NCBI RefSeq assembly: GCF_964204645.1
Contig: NC_134032.1
Span: 3,126,916-3,190,915 of the forward strand
Direction of reading: 5' to 3'
DNA: 64,000 bases
Source of the DNA: Tubulanus polymorphus
Taxonomy: Eukaryota; Nemertea; Palaeonemertea; Tubulaniformes; Tubulanidae
This document shows positions 1 through 11,400 of the stretch, one piece after another. A model generated the notes under the pieces. The model was not told where the DNA came from. It worked only from the letters and a program-made list of their open reading frames with translations, and searched no databases. The number at the start of each line of letters is the position of its first letter. Within the stretch, counting starts at the first letter, position 1. A program made the position numbers and the translations under genes.

Positions 1-840
1 CTTTTCTAAGGTACGATGCGGGTTTGAGTTTGGAAATAAAACGGTAACAAACTCTCAGAATTTGCTGGATTGAGTTCGGCTACTAGAGTTGGGTCTAAGT
101 GGCTACGCGTGGTTACACCATCATCTTGTTTTAAATATAGGCGATTGTCGCCGCATTAAACATCCCGGACGTAGCTTTTTTAAGAAGTTCTTTAAATGCG
201 CTCTTATATCATATGAGGGTTTGTAATGTTGAGTTATAAATATAATCTGAATTCGGGTGTATATAGTTTTTTTTTTTAGCGACGCAGGTTTGTGAACGGA
301 GATCATAACCGATAAGTAGGCCTATATCGAAAGGGTGAAATTTTCTGGAAAACTTTTGAGTCTTTCCAGAAATTTCCAGGAACTGTTTAGCATGAGATTG
401 CTTTTGTATTATCTGGTTTGTATTATTTGACTCGGGTCTGATCCGTGCCAATTTGACCCGAGCCTGATCCGTGCCAATTTGGCCCGAGCCTGATCCGTGC
501 CAATTTGGCCCGGGCCAAATCGTCTCCGTGTGATCGCGACTTATGTCAACTATCGACTGGTTAACTCTTAGCCAATCTTTCAGCATCTGCTGCTCCTGAT
601 ATAGTTATGGTTATGTGTAGAAATCTATAGTTTATTTGATTGCTATAACAATTGAAAGTTAATTATGGTTTTGCAGAGAAAGAAAGTTAATTATCAAAAA
701 AAAGATGAAGTTTCGATTTCAAAATTGAAAGTGTGTTTAAACAAAAACGTTTTTTAGTTTAATCCGAATGATTAGAATAAATCACAACGCAGCAAAATTA
801 AGATAATATTTCCGAGGATTTTTTGAACGCTCTTCAGAGA
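1..840. other. AT-rich intergenic sequence
   Basis: No coding signal was found. Short open frames here lack domain character or splice context. The only structure is the short tandem repeat listed separately at 431-515. Confidence 0.5.
431..515. repeat. 26-bp tandem repeat, about three copies
   Basis: The phrase ATCCGTGCCAATTT begins at 441, 467 and 493, giving a 26-bp period. The copies differ by single substitutions. Confidence 0.8.
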
Positions 841-2181
841 CAATGATCTCTTGTATCATTCCCGAAATAGTGACAATATACAAGGAAGGCGCAGCTAGTG
901 TGAAATGTGACAAGATGATGATTTTAATAGATGCGGGTGTTTTATTATACAGCCATCATTTATCATTTATGCGCGCTTCAGACCGCAAAGTATCACGTGA
1001 TAATTATTCGCACATTCATTGGCTAGTCGATGACTCGCTTGTCGACGGGCGTTTCCAGCTCCAGCTAGCACACGACCGCAATTTCCCAATATCAGGCGCG
1101 GATCCAGAGCCATTCGGTGACTACAGCACAGTGAAAAAAGGGCACCAACTTTGAAAAGGGCCAGTATTAATGCCCAGCGAGCGAGTTTGAGTTTGAGTGC
1201 CATTTATTGGTATCATGCCACTTAATTTGCCTTAACATTCAATTTGCTTGTGCCTTTTTTAGATTTTTGGCGAAATTTGCCCATTTTCGATTAGATTTAT
1301 AGAGCAACAATAATGTCTCTTTTAGAATAGAGCCTTTTGAGTAAAGGAAAATGCCTTAGATCGATTGCCTTTTTTGATTTTGGTCAATTTATTTTCATTC
1401 ACATTTTGCTTTAGTCCTAGTACAGAAAGGTAATTATTTTTTTATGGCTCACAAATTGTGTGCCTTTTTATTTACTTTTTCCCGAAACAAAAATTTTCGA
1501 GGGCATTTGAAAACTGCGACTACCGCACGTGCTGCATGTGCGATAGTCTGGATCCGCGCATGAATATCAAACATGTTTGATATTGGGGCGCGACGCGGAG
1601 TAAATCCTCTCGACGACGAGCGATTTCTGTCGCCGGTTGCCGAGCGGTTGCGTGGGCCGGGCTTTAGGTTATTTCGAAAATAGTGACCATTTACAAGGAA
1701 GGCAAGATGATAAATAGATTCTGGTAGATATCCAGCCATCCTTCCTTTATCATAGAGTATTTCAATTCAGATTACGAAGGTCCAGGATTTATTCTATACA
1801 CTTAATGTAACTAGTATAAAGATAGAATGGATGATAGTAGAAATATGATTAGAAAATAACCGCGTCTAATTAATGAACTAATGAAAGACAATAAGCATTG
1901 AATGGAAACTCGTGTTGATTTAGGGGCAAATAATTCGACTGTTTGGACCTCGCAGATTGATTCTCGACCTGAGGGGAATTTGGTAATAACGTGAATTAAT
2001 TCGAAAGGGTTTTAGAAAACGCAAATATATCAGTGAAGCATTTTGAATCCACGCAACTCGAGCAGGAATCGAAATTGATTATTATACATATAAAAATCTC
2101 TCAATTTATCATTCATTTTTTGGCAATATCGACTGTGATATAAGGAAGCTATGTTCAATTATCCGCCAACCTTCAAGCCCC
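841..2181. other. Intergenic sequence with dispersed repeat pieces
   Basis: No gene is supported. An open frame at 843-1154 partly overlaps sequence resembling the dispersed repeat at 1656-1806 (shared phrases ACAAGGAAGGC and ATTTATCAT), so I treat it as repeat-derived. Confidence 0.45.
1656..1806. repeat. Dispersed repeat, copy 1 (second copy at 9916-10069)
   Basis: About 150 bp is nearly identical to 9916-10069. Both begin with GCCGGGCTTTAGG and end near TACACTTAATG. The same GCCGGGCTTT terminus ends the inverted-repeat element at 12927-13310, so these copies may be relatives of that family. They carry no coding potential. Confidence 0.8.
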
Positions 2182-2380
2182 TATCCCTCTAGATATTTCA
2201 ATCAGAGACGATTATGTGTTCTCGTTTTCAAAAGTTTATTATTAGAGTGCGTCAATAGAGAGAGAGAGAGATAATGATCCCGGGTCATTCACAAAATAAC
2301 GTCTCGTACAAGGAAGTGAAATTATCTGCCAAAAAACGATGGTTTCCTATGCTATAATACAACGCAGTTTTCTCATTCAA
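2182..2380 (+). repeat. Block related to the upstream region of the CUB/PLAT gene, copy 1
   Basis: This block shares long stretches with 3180-3370, including GAGTGCGTCAATAGA, CACAAAATAACGTCTCGT and AAGGAAGTGAAATTATCTG. Its last ~70 bp (AAGGAAGTGAAATT through ACGCAGTTTTCT) also match 8268-8340, just upstream of the TATA box of the gene starting at 8436. It may be a duplicated promoter-proximal segment or an old repeat. No start codon with a signal peptide follows it. Confidence 0.65.
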
Positions 2381-2461
2381 AAACATATAATGTCATATTT
2401 ATGAACATTCAGCTGATTTGTGATCAACTCAAAACGAGTTTATTTTGGTGAACGGAAAAAA

Positions 2462-3038
2462 TGGCCAAGGAAAAAATGGCCACGGAAAAGACGGCCAAGG
2501 AAGATTAAATGGAAAACTGACTGTCATTTTATTAACTAACACGAAATCAATTGCATTGATGTTTTCCGATGTTTTGGCATGTCACTTTTCGAGATTATTA
2601 GACCAATTCCTGAATTATTTTAGGTAAATTTACATTGATCATATCTCACTTTGATGTTATCAGACACTGCACCAATTTGCTGTATCACACAATTTCGATG
2701 CATTTACCTTTGATGATTTATGACAGTCTGTGCCCTAATAGCTTACTTAGATGTTTTAAATAATCAATTTAGTTATCTTATTAAGTTTAAGTTCATCACT
2801 AGTAAGTTTATCCATTGACCACTTGCAGGATAGTTCTTGATATATTCATTATATGTAATGAAATGAAATGTAAGTTCATCACATTTCTGAACTCATTACT
2901 ACCGTTATTAATTGTTTTAAGCCCCATGAAAAATAAATGATGTCTTTAAATTGAAAGTTTAATGTTTTTATTAACATTGGCAGTAGTTCACATACATTTT
3001 CCTTGGCCTTTTTTTCGTGGCCATTTTTTCCTTGACCA
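2462..3038. mobile_element. Non-autonomous element with ~38-bp terminal inverted repeats
   Basis: The left end (2462-2501) is built from alternating GGCCAAGGAAAAAATGG-type phrases. The reverse complement of the right end (3001-3038) matches it closely. The 577-bp unit encodes no transposase, which fits a MITE-like DNA element. The superfamily cannot be named from sequence alone. Confidence 0.65.
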
Positions 3039-3179
3039 TACATCCGTTATTTTTACCCCATTGCCTCGCTCAACAAAAACTCCAAAAATCTAAATCGGTT
3101 GAAATTTCAAAACTGGATAAAGGTTGAAAAATTATTTTCTTAGATCTTAGATCCCGATGTATATGACAAAGTTAAATCT

Positions 3180-3507
3180 AACCCTCTCTCAATTTTATGT
3201 GTTCTAGTTTCCAATAGTTTATCAGAGTGCGTCAATAGAAGAGGAGATAGAGAGAGAGATAATGATCCCGATCATTCACAAAATAACGTCTCGTTCAAGG
3301 AAGTGAAATTATCTGTCAAAAAATGATGGTCTACTATGCTATGATACAACGCAGTTTTTTCATTTAAATAAAAAGATCTCAATCTCTGAAATGATCGCAA
3401 ATCGTCTGAAGGTTTACCCCAACCTCCCCTAGGGTATATATGACTTCTACTGGTCCTACCCCTCAGACCTACCCCTCTAGATATTTCAATCAGAGACGAT
3501 TATACAC
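3180..3507 (+). repeat. Block related to the upstream region of the CUB/PLAT gene, copy 2
   Basis: This is the second copy of the 2182-2380 block. The segment CTCTAGATATTTCAATCAGA, which lies at the left edge of copy 1, sits near the right edge here (3473-3492). The two copies are therefore rearranged relative to each other. Confidence 0.6.
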
Positions 3508-3595
3508 GTTTAAGTATTTATTAATATCGAGAGATTCTCACAATAACGAAGCCAAGATTGGATAATTCTATATCAGAAAGATTATTATATTTGAG

Positions 3596-4600
3596 GAGCG
3601 ACGTTTCGGCTAACAATTGTTAGCCATCATCAGGCGTACAATTGTTAGCCATCATCAGGCGTACTGTTAGCCATCATTAGGCGTACTGTTAGCCATCATC
3701 AGGTGTACAAATGTTAGCCATCATCAGGTGTACAAATGTTAGCCATCATCAGGCGTACAACTGTTAGCCATCATCAGGTGTACAACTGTTAGCCATCATC
3801 AGGTGTACAACTGTTAGCCATCATTAGGCGTACTGTTAGCCATCATCAGGCGTACTGTTAGCCATCATTAGGCGTACTGTTAGCCATCATCAGGCGTACT
3901 GTTAGCCATCTTCAGGTGTTCAACTGTTAGCCATCATCAGGCGTACTGTTAGCTATCATTAGGCGTACTGTTAGCCATCATCAGACGTACAACTGTTAGC
4001 CATCATCAGGCGTACTGTTAGCCATCATCAGGCGTACTGTTAGCCATCATCAGGCGTACTGTTAGCCATCATCAGGTGTACTGTTAGCCATCATTAGGCG
4101 TACTGTTAGCCATCATTAGGCGTACTGTTAGCCATCGTCAGGCGTACTGTTAGCCATCATCAGGCGTACTGTTAGCCATCATAAGGCGTACAACTGTTAG
4201 CCATCATCAGGCGTACTGTTAGCCATCATAAGGCGTACAACTGTTAGCCATCATCAGGCGTACTGTTAGCCATCATTAGGCGTACTGTTAGCCATCATTA
4301 GGCGTACAACTGTTAGCCATCATCAGGTGTACTGTTAGCCATCATTAGGCGTACTGTTAGCCATCATTAGGCGTACAACTGTTAGCCATCATCAGGCGTA
4401 CTGTTAGCCATCATTAGGCGTACTGTTAGCCATCATTAGGCGTACAACTGTTAGCCATCATCAGACGTACAACTGTTAGCCATCATCAGGCGTACAACTG
4501 TAAGCCATCATCAGGCGTACAACTGTTAGCCATCGTCAGGCGTACAACTGTTAGCCATCATCAGGCGTACAACTGTTAGCCATCATCAGGTGTACTGAGA
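3596..4600 (-). repeat. Minisatellite of hammerhead-like core units at the end of a Penelope-like element
   Basis: The array starts with a full hairpin motif (3600-3641). It is followed by roughly 44 units of 20-24 bp. On the minus strand each unit reads as CCTGATGATGGCTAAC plus a short spacer. CTGATGA is hammerhead core box 1, and the following GGCTAA is one side of stem II. The partner strand and the GAAA box (TTAGCCGAAACG) occur only once, at 3600-3615. The array lies downstream of the GIY-YIG fragment on the same strand. Hammerhead motifs in Penelope-like elements are established knowledge; amplification of a half-motif is what I see here. Confidence 0.75.
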
Positions 4601-4852
4601 ATAAAATCAAATAACAGGATATTTATACTAGAATATGACAAATGATTAAGATTAAAGGATTAAGATTAAAGTAATTAAATAACAAAAACCGGAACACTAA
4701 GGAAGAAAACAAATAAGGCAAATGACAAATTAAGGGGATGTAGTGCGAGATTAAAGTAATCTAAAAACAAAGCCTGAGGGTTCGAAGGCAGACAAACTAA
4801 GGGGTAATCAGACAAAAACAAAAGGCAAGCACATCAAAGGGATAATGAAGGA

Positions 4853-4978
4853 ATGAGTGAGTGAGTGAGTGAGTGAGTGAGTGAGTGAGTGAGTGAGTGA
4901 GTGAGTGAGTGAGTGAGTGAGCGAGTGGTCAGGTGGGTGGGTGGGTGGTTGAGTGGGTGAGTGAGTGAGTGAATGAGT
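4853..4978. repeat. (GTGA)n microsatellite
   Basis: About 30 tandem GTGA tetramers, degenerating at the right side into GTGG variants. It lies between the hammerhead-like array and the GIY-YIG fragment. Confidence 0.9.
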
Positions 4979-5166
4979 GGAAGTGTCGAACGGAGGAAAA
5001 CAAGCTAACAGGATTAGAATAATGAGGGTACAAGTGAAGCGAGAAATTTAGATCAAAATATTGTGAGGAGTAAAACCATTATTCAAATTAACACATTTAT
5101 CCATATTTTCAATAATTAGGGCAGATTCCGTAATGTGACGTTTAGTTTTATCGGGACAGGGAAAGA

Positions 5167-5600
5167 TTATAGCGGCATTATCAAAATCAAAATTATGACT
5201 AGACGTTCATAAATGTGATTAGCTAATCCACTCTCGGGTTTGAAATTTTTGACGTCATTTTTATGTTCTCTGAGGCGCTTGTTCAAATCACGCCCGGTTT
5301 CACCAATATATATTTCACTACATACTTTACAAGGTATCTTGTATACACCAATGTTTAAAGGTTCCGTTTTGCAGGAATTTTGAGTTAAGTTATGACTAAG
5401 TTTATTATTGTAAGTGTAAATGAGCTGTTTGTTAATGGGTTTTTGATTTTTCCAAGAAAGGAACAAAAGGTACGACGATGGGCTGTTTCTGAGGGCGCGA
5501 AACTCGAGAATTACAAAAATGAGTGCGACGGGCTCGAAAAAGAGCTTTATTCAAGAAGTCGTTAGGATTAGCTTACTTATTAAGGGGAATTCCTGATCTG
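5167..5600 (-). pseudogene. Penelope-like element, GIY-YIG endonuclease fragment
   Basis: The minus-strand frame 5466-5167 contains GVYKIPCKVCSEIYIGETGR followed by KRLREHKNDV. This is the GIY-YIG signature and helix found at the C terminus of Penelope-like polyproteins, with the CxxC between the two strands. The reading frame breaks before and after, so this is a decayed copy. A reverse-transcriptase fragment of the same type lies further upstream on the same strand (7971-7551). The two may be halves of one element split by the CR1-like insertion at 6332-7320; that link is inference. Confidence 0.85.
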
Positions 5601-6331
5601 AGTGAGTGTTATGAAATGAGGATTTTACACTATAGTTTCAATATCAGATGTATATCTTATGATTATCAGTAAAATAAAAACAATTTAAGTAGATACTCTA
5701 TTGATTTAGTAATTACCAACTTTGGAGAAAGACAATTAATATCATCATAGTTCTGAATAGTATATTGTAAGTTTGGCACTCTCTCACATGTCAGTTTTAC
5801 GCTTATGTCAACTCTAGTCATCACTTAAAAATACCTAATTAACATTTTTGAGATAGTTCAGAAAGCCCAGTCCAGTTCGTTTCAGTTGAGTTCAGGATAG
5901 ATCATCATCATCATCATCAATATCACGGACTTATGGAGGCCTGTTGAGGCCTATTGGTGTCCGGCTGGTTTGGTAATTTACATAAATTTAGGTGATATTT
6001 AAAGTATTTCTCAATGCTCATAGTTTGATATGCACCTAGCCCATCTTAAAGATGGGCGTTAAATGTTCTTAAGATCAGTTAGAATGGTTGCCAAGTATTG
6101 TAACATTACATGACTAGTTAAAAATATTGATATCAATAATCTATCATTTCGAGTTTAGATTTTAAAGAATAATAAAGTTATCTATATATAGTTAATAAGT
6201 TCTAATAGTTTTTTGGAGAAAGACTATTGAGATTAGTTATCCATACTCAAGTTATCTAAATAAGTTTTTCTCAGTTATTTCCACATTGATAAAAAAAAAT
6301 GTGATATCAATATTTAGATATATCATGAATA
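5601..6331. other. AT-rich sequence without genes
   Basis: Only short A/T-rich simple stretches and a small ATC triplet run near 5900 are seen. It may be untranslated or decayed retroelement sequence. Confidence 0.4.
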
Positions 6332-7320
6332 TTATAAATTAAGTGTCGTTTTTGATATATTGTTCTGTTCCGGTACACATCCATGCTGTAGTTGGGTTCC
6401 ACTCTTCTTCTTGACATGCTGTTGTTGCTCCTTTTTTGTTCTGTTCTTAGCTAACTGGATCCCGTTGAGTGTTGCAGGTTCGGACCTTTTTAATTTTATA
6501 TAATTCTCTACGCATTGAACCCGATCATTTACACTGGTAAATATCACTCTAATAGGAAGTGGTCTCGTTTGATTTTCATTGCCAATTCTTCTGATGTCTC
6601 TTAAGTTGACTGCACCAAGTTTAATGATACCATTTAGAAATCTTTCCACCCGAGAAAAAAAAATGATCTTATTATCTGATTCAGGTATGTTATATATGAT
6701 AATGTGTGACTGTCTCTCATCATTGGAAGAGCTATTTGAAACACTGATTTCCTCAGTCGATGTTTTTGTTGAAGTGTTAAATCCAGCTTCCATTTTATGG
6801 GTAGATTTCTTGAAGACCATATTTTCACCCTCAATCTGCTTAATTTGATTTGAAAGAATATCGAGATTTTTTGAGTTTGTATCCAATAGTCTACTATGGG
6901 TCTTGATTTTTTTCTCTGATGTCAGCTATGCATTTATTTGTTTTATAGCTTTCTTTTGCAGAAACTTCTTGATGTATTTTGGTAATCCGGGATTCTAAAA
7001 TTTCTATAGCGTTGAAGAATATTTCTCTCATGTTCTTTATCTCCAACTTAATGGTCTCCATCTCTTGAAATTTCTGCTCAGTTTGAAAATCAGTCAAACA
7101 TCGACTACACAGATATTTTACCGGCAGATTCTCTGCATTTTCAGCTGAGTTGGAGCAGTTATTACAAATTGACTGACTGAACTTGGAACACTGGACGATC
7201 TCGTTTTCAAAATTAAACAGACGGTTACATTTAGAACACGGTACATAGTTTCCCCATTCATCATCTTCTTCTGGTGTTGTTGAAGCAATATTCAGAAGAA
7301 CCCCTGTGTATTATTTAACA
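6332..7320 (-). pseudogene. CR1-like non-LTR retrotransposon ORF1 remnant
   Basis: On the minus strand, a Cys-rich zinc-finger-like segment (about 7250-7090, several CxxC pairs) is followed by a coiled-coil-like stretch (7097-6894). An RRM-like L1/CR1 ORF1 region (6886-6332) comes next, containing IIIYNIPES, RRIGNENQTRPLPIRVIF and LAKNRTKKEQQQ. This order is typical of ORF1 proteins of CR1/L2-type elements. Stop codons split the frame, and no ORF2 reverse transcriptase follows, so it is truncated. Assignment to a clade is tentative. Confidence 0.75.
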
Positions 7321-7550
7321 TTGTCCTGCTAAGTTAGATGGCAGGAAGATGTTGTTTCTGTTAAATATGTAGAAGTTACATGGAGCTTAGACGTTCATTC
7401 TTCCTTCCATCCCCATGGTCACTAGGCAACCTCAGATCGAAACAGGGCCGACCTGCGAGTCGCGAGCTTTGACATACATCAGATAAATTATATTCACGTC
7501 AGATCATCGTAAATATACTAGTTAGTATTCTCCTCGTCTGGGTTCGGATT

Positions 7551-7971
7551 TTAAGAGACGTTCGACAAATGATCGCTTCCGATAGTAGAGCACACCTCTT
7601 TAATAGTCTCTCTACAACAAACGCACGGTATCAACTGGTCGATCGGCACGAAAGGACAACCTTTCTGCTGATCGTGGAATTGGATGAAAATACAATTTAC
7701 GTCTATTCGTTCCATGAGTTCATCATCGTGAAAAAAGGGGGTCGCAAATCCTAAAAGCGCAAAGAAATAATCCCTGAGCAACGCCGAGTTTTATGCTATA
7801 AGTGGTAAAGGGAAAATAATGCAAGTAGGATCCAGAATGAGTGGGTTTCCTATAAACTGAGAATTTCAAACACGACAAATAATTATGAATGCACACATCT
7901 AAAAATGGGATTTTTCCATCAACTTCCAATTCAAATGTGAAGTTCAACGAATTTTTCAATCTTAGCTTCAT
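7551..7971 (-). pseudogene. Penelope-like reverse transcriptase, C-terminal fragment
   Basis: The minus-strand frame starting at 7971 reads FTFELEVDGKIPFLDVCIHN, then SVYRKPTHSGSYLHYFPF. This is the conserved region downstream of the catalytic palm of Penelope-like reverse transcriptases (LPFLDV ... YRKPTHTD type). The frame shifts near 7750, and a second frame continues with the following HDDELMERI segment. It is therefore a degraded copy. The MITE at 7977-8141 lies immediately upstream on this strand. Confidence 0.8.
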
Positions 7972-7976
7972 TATTG

Positions 7977-8141
7977 GGGGTCATTCATTTATTACGTACA
8001 CATTAGGGGAGGGGGAGGGTGTCAGTGCAATTGCGTACTGTAATGCTTAATGTATATGAAAAAATGGCCGATTTTGCGTACAGAGGGGGAGGGGAGTTGA
8101 AAAATTCAAATTCTATGCGTACGTAATAAATGAATGATCCC
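7977..8141. mobile_element. MITE with ~23-bp terminal inverted repeats
   Basis: The left end TCATTCATTTATTACGTAC and the reverse complement of the right end agree over about 23 bp with one mismatch. The interior is 165 bp, GC-skewed and non-coding. The flanks suggest a short target duplication (TG or TGG). It sits inside the remains of a Penelope-like element, between its reverse-transcriptase fragment and its terminal fragment. Confidence 0.75.
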
Positions 8142-8205
8142 TGGTGGGATTTCTCTCGTCATCATCATACACGGATATTGTGAATCTTCTCGTCTAATTT
8201 ATTAA
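8142..8205 (-). repeat. Terminal fragment of a Penelope-like element
   Basis: The reverse complement matches the start of the foldback element at 17558-17610 (GACGAGAAGAT, CACAATATCCGTGTA, GAGAAATCCCAC), with small indels. Confidence 0.6.
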
Positions 8206-8267
8206 TATCCGCCCTGATAGTTGTTAAACGATGATTCTTCCTTATATGGACATGTTTTTGTAGAAGG

Positions 8268-8435
8268 AAGTGAAATTTTCATATAAAAACGTTGGTTTCC
8301 TAATAGTTTAACGCACAGTGCGACGCAGTTTTCTGATTTATAAAGTTGATGATATCGGTGTCCGTGTGAATATTATATAAACACAGTTTTTGTTAGTGGT
8401 TCACAGTTAGTTGTTTAGTATCGATAAGTCTCAAT
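8268..8435 (+). promoter_or_regulatory. Candidate promoter and 5' UTR of the CUB/PLAT receptor gene
   Basis: A TATA-like box (TATATAA, 8374-8380) lies about 25 bp upstream of an initiator-like TTCACAGTT (8400-8408), followed by a short leader to the ATG at 8436. The upstream 70 bp is shared with the blocks at 2311-2380 and 3297-3367. Confidence 0.5.
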
Positions 8436-11400
8436 ATGGCGTCGATGAAGAGTTTGTTTGTAGTCGCTGTATTTTTATACGTCGGGAATTCTCTAGGTAA
8501 GTGCATATTTATATCAATATCTCTGGTCGATCGATGTCAATGGATTCATTCTCACGTTGGATTCAACGCTCCGACGACCTAGGAGGCACTTTCCTTATTA
8601 TCTACATCATTTTTCTGAGAGTAATTAATTGATGTATTCAAATGCAAGTCACATATACTTTAGAACTATAGACGATAAGGAGAGGTTTTGATCCATATTT
8701 TAAAAATGCAATTATCAACTGTCTAATCTGATGTCTAATGATCTAATAATCTGTTACTCTAGAAGAGATTCATAATTTTTGATCCATATTTTAAAAATGC
8801 AATTATCAACTGTCTAATCTGATGTCTAATGTTCTAATAATCTGTTACTCTAGAAGAGATTCATAATTTTTGATCCATATTTTAAAAACGCAATTATCAA
8901 CTGTCTAATCTGATGTCTAATGTTCTAATAATCTGTTGTTTGTTGTTTCCTGTTCCAGCTATTTAAATGTCTAATAATCTTATGATAGTTACGATACTGT
9001 TTTTCAAACCCGAAGTAAAGTTCTAGCTTCCAACTACTGTCCAAGATCTCATGATCTACTGCCCAATGATCTTTTTTTTAAATTATTTTATTTACTATTT
9101 TTATTTATTTTTTTTTATTTATAATTTCTTATTTATAATATCCTTTTTTATCCTTTTTCACTCATGATCAACTGTCTAATAATCTAATGATGAACTGTTC
9201 AATGTTCTAATGATCTACTGTCTAATGATTTAATGACGAACTGCCCAATGGTCTCTAATGATTTACTGTCTAATGATTTAATGACGAACTGTCTAATCAT
9301 CTACTGTCTAATGATCTAATGATGAACTGCCCAATGATCTTTTTTAAATTATTTTTTTAATTATTTTTATTTATTATTTGATTTATTTGATTTATTTTTT
9401 GTATTTATTATTTTGTATTTATAATATCCTTTTTTTATCCCTTTCCACTCATGATCAACTGTCTAATAATCTAATGATGAACTGTTCAATGTTCTAATGA
9501 TCTACTGTCTAATGACCTAATGATTAATGGTTTTTACCTCAAAATTTCAAAGTAAAAGTAGATCAGAGTTTTTAGATTTTATGCAAATCGGAGATTGTGC
9601 AATACATCCTAGCAAAGTGGTACGGAATCTGGGTGATTATTTTGACATCAATATGACCATGGATCACCATGTTAAACAAGTCTGCAAGACAGCTTCTTTT
9701 GGTCTTTACAAAATAGGCAAAATTAGACATTTTTTAAATAATCCAATCATGGAAAGATTAGTTCATTGTTTTATAACTTCTAGACTTGATTACTGCAATA
9801 GTCTGTTACTTGGTACAAGTCTGTACAATATAAAAAAGTTGCGGCTTATCCAAAACTCTGCTGCCCGACTTGTCACGAGATCAAAAAAGGTTGATTCGAT
9901 TACTCCAATACTTGCGTGCGCCGGGCTTTAGGTTATTTCGAAAACAGTGACCATTTACGAGGAAGGCAAGATGAAAAATAGATTCTGGTAGATATCCAGT
10001 CATCTTTCCTTTATCATAGAGTATTTCAATTCAGATTATGAAGGTCCAGGATTTATTTTATACACTTAATGATTATATTTGAGGTCGGGTTTGATGATCA
10101 ATTTTCAAATTGCCAGAGGCTCCGAAGACGATATAGAAGACTGCAAGTATATCTGATGTGTGGATCCCTGTAACACGCCCTCCATGTGATAGGACACTGT
10201 AGCATCCTCTCTTCATAAACTCTCCCCCACTGGTGCAGGCTTTTTTTCAAAGATTTAGATTAATAATTATCAGGATCCAGTTCCATAGTTCCACTTGGGT
10301 TTATGATTTTAGGATTAAATCATTGAAGATGAACTAATACAGAACTGTGAACTGTTCTAGATTTTCAGTATTTGTTACTTCTTTATCCAGAGAAATACTG
10401 ATTTCTTTTGTTACAAAAATATGAAAGATGTTACTGAGGGTCTTACTGTTGATTACTGATTAATTTGAGCAGAAATATGAAAGATGTTACTGAGGGTCTT
10501 ACTGTTGATTTCTGATTAATTTGAACAGAAATATGAAAGATGTTACTGAGGGTCTTACTGTCGATTACTGATTAATTTGAACAGAATTATGAAAGATGTT
10601 ACTGATTAATTTTCTTTCATATTACAATAGAAAATTCAATTTGTTACTGATAACAGTTTTTAGAGGTTGCAGCCCTGCTAATTTAAACACAAGATTCCAA
10701 ACAGATTGAAGTGATTTTTCTCAATGATTTCAAGCACATATTCGTATATATCACATCAAATAGGAAGTTGATTGTAAATCTATTAATAGATTAGATTTAG
10801 ACGTGAGGCATTTATACATTTCACATTCACAGCAGTTAAAACTGTGACTTTTTACTTGTGTTGTGTGAATATGTTGTGTGATTGTTGTATGGCTGCGAAA
10901 ACGAAAACTGGGTTTAGGGGTGGGTTTAGGGGCCAGTTTCTTACAAGCCTCGGCTTTTTACTGCTCCCTCCTCTCTATTTCTGTTATATATACTGTGGAA
11001 TAAATCCATTTATTTATTCATTTATTCACTTGTATTGAAACATCTATTCATGTATATCTGTGTATTACCGATAATAATGATTTTGCATTATATGTAACTG
11101 AAAGTGTAAAGGAAAATAAAGAAAGGTGATGATGATATAGAAGAAAGCAAGTATATCTGATGTGTGGATCCCCTGTAACACCCCCTCCATGTGATAGGAC
11201 ACTGTAGCATCCTCTCTTCATAAACCCTCCCCCACTGGTGCAGGCTTCTATTCAAAGATTTAGATTAATAATTATCAGGATCCAGTTCCATAGTTCCACT
11301 TGAGTTTATGATTCTAGGGTTAAATCATTGAAGGTGAACTAACACAGAACTGTAAACTGTTCTAGATTTTCAGTATTTGTTACTACTTTATCTAGAGAAA

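Noticed and set aside
843-1154. 103-residue frame near the left edge
   Set aside because: Partly overlaps dispersed repeat sequence and shows no domain or splice context.
3640-4600. Regular short repeats as a CRISPR array
   Set aside because: Units of 20-24 bp run head to tail without unique spacers, in an animal genome, and derive from a Penelope terminus.
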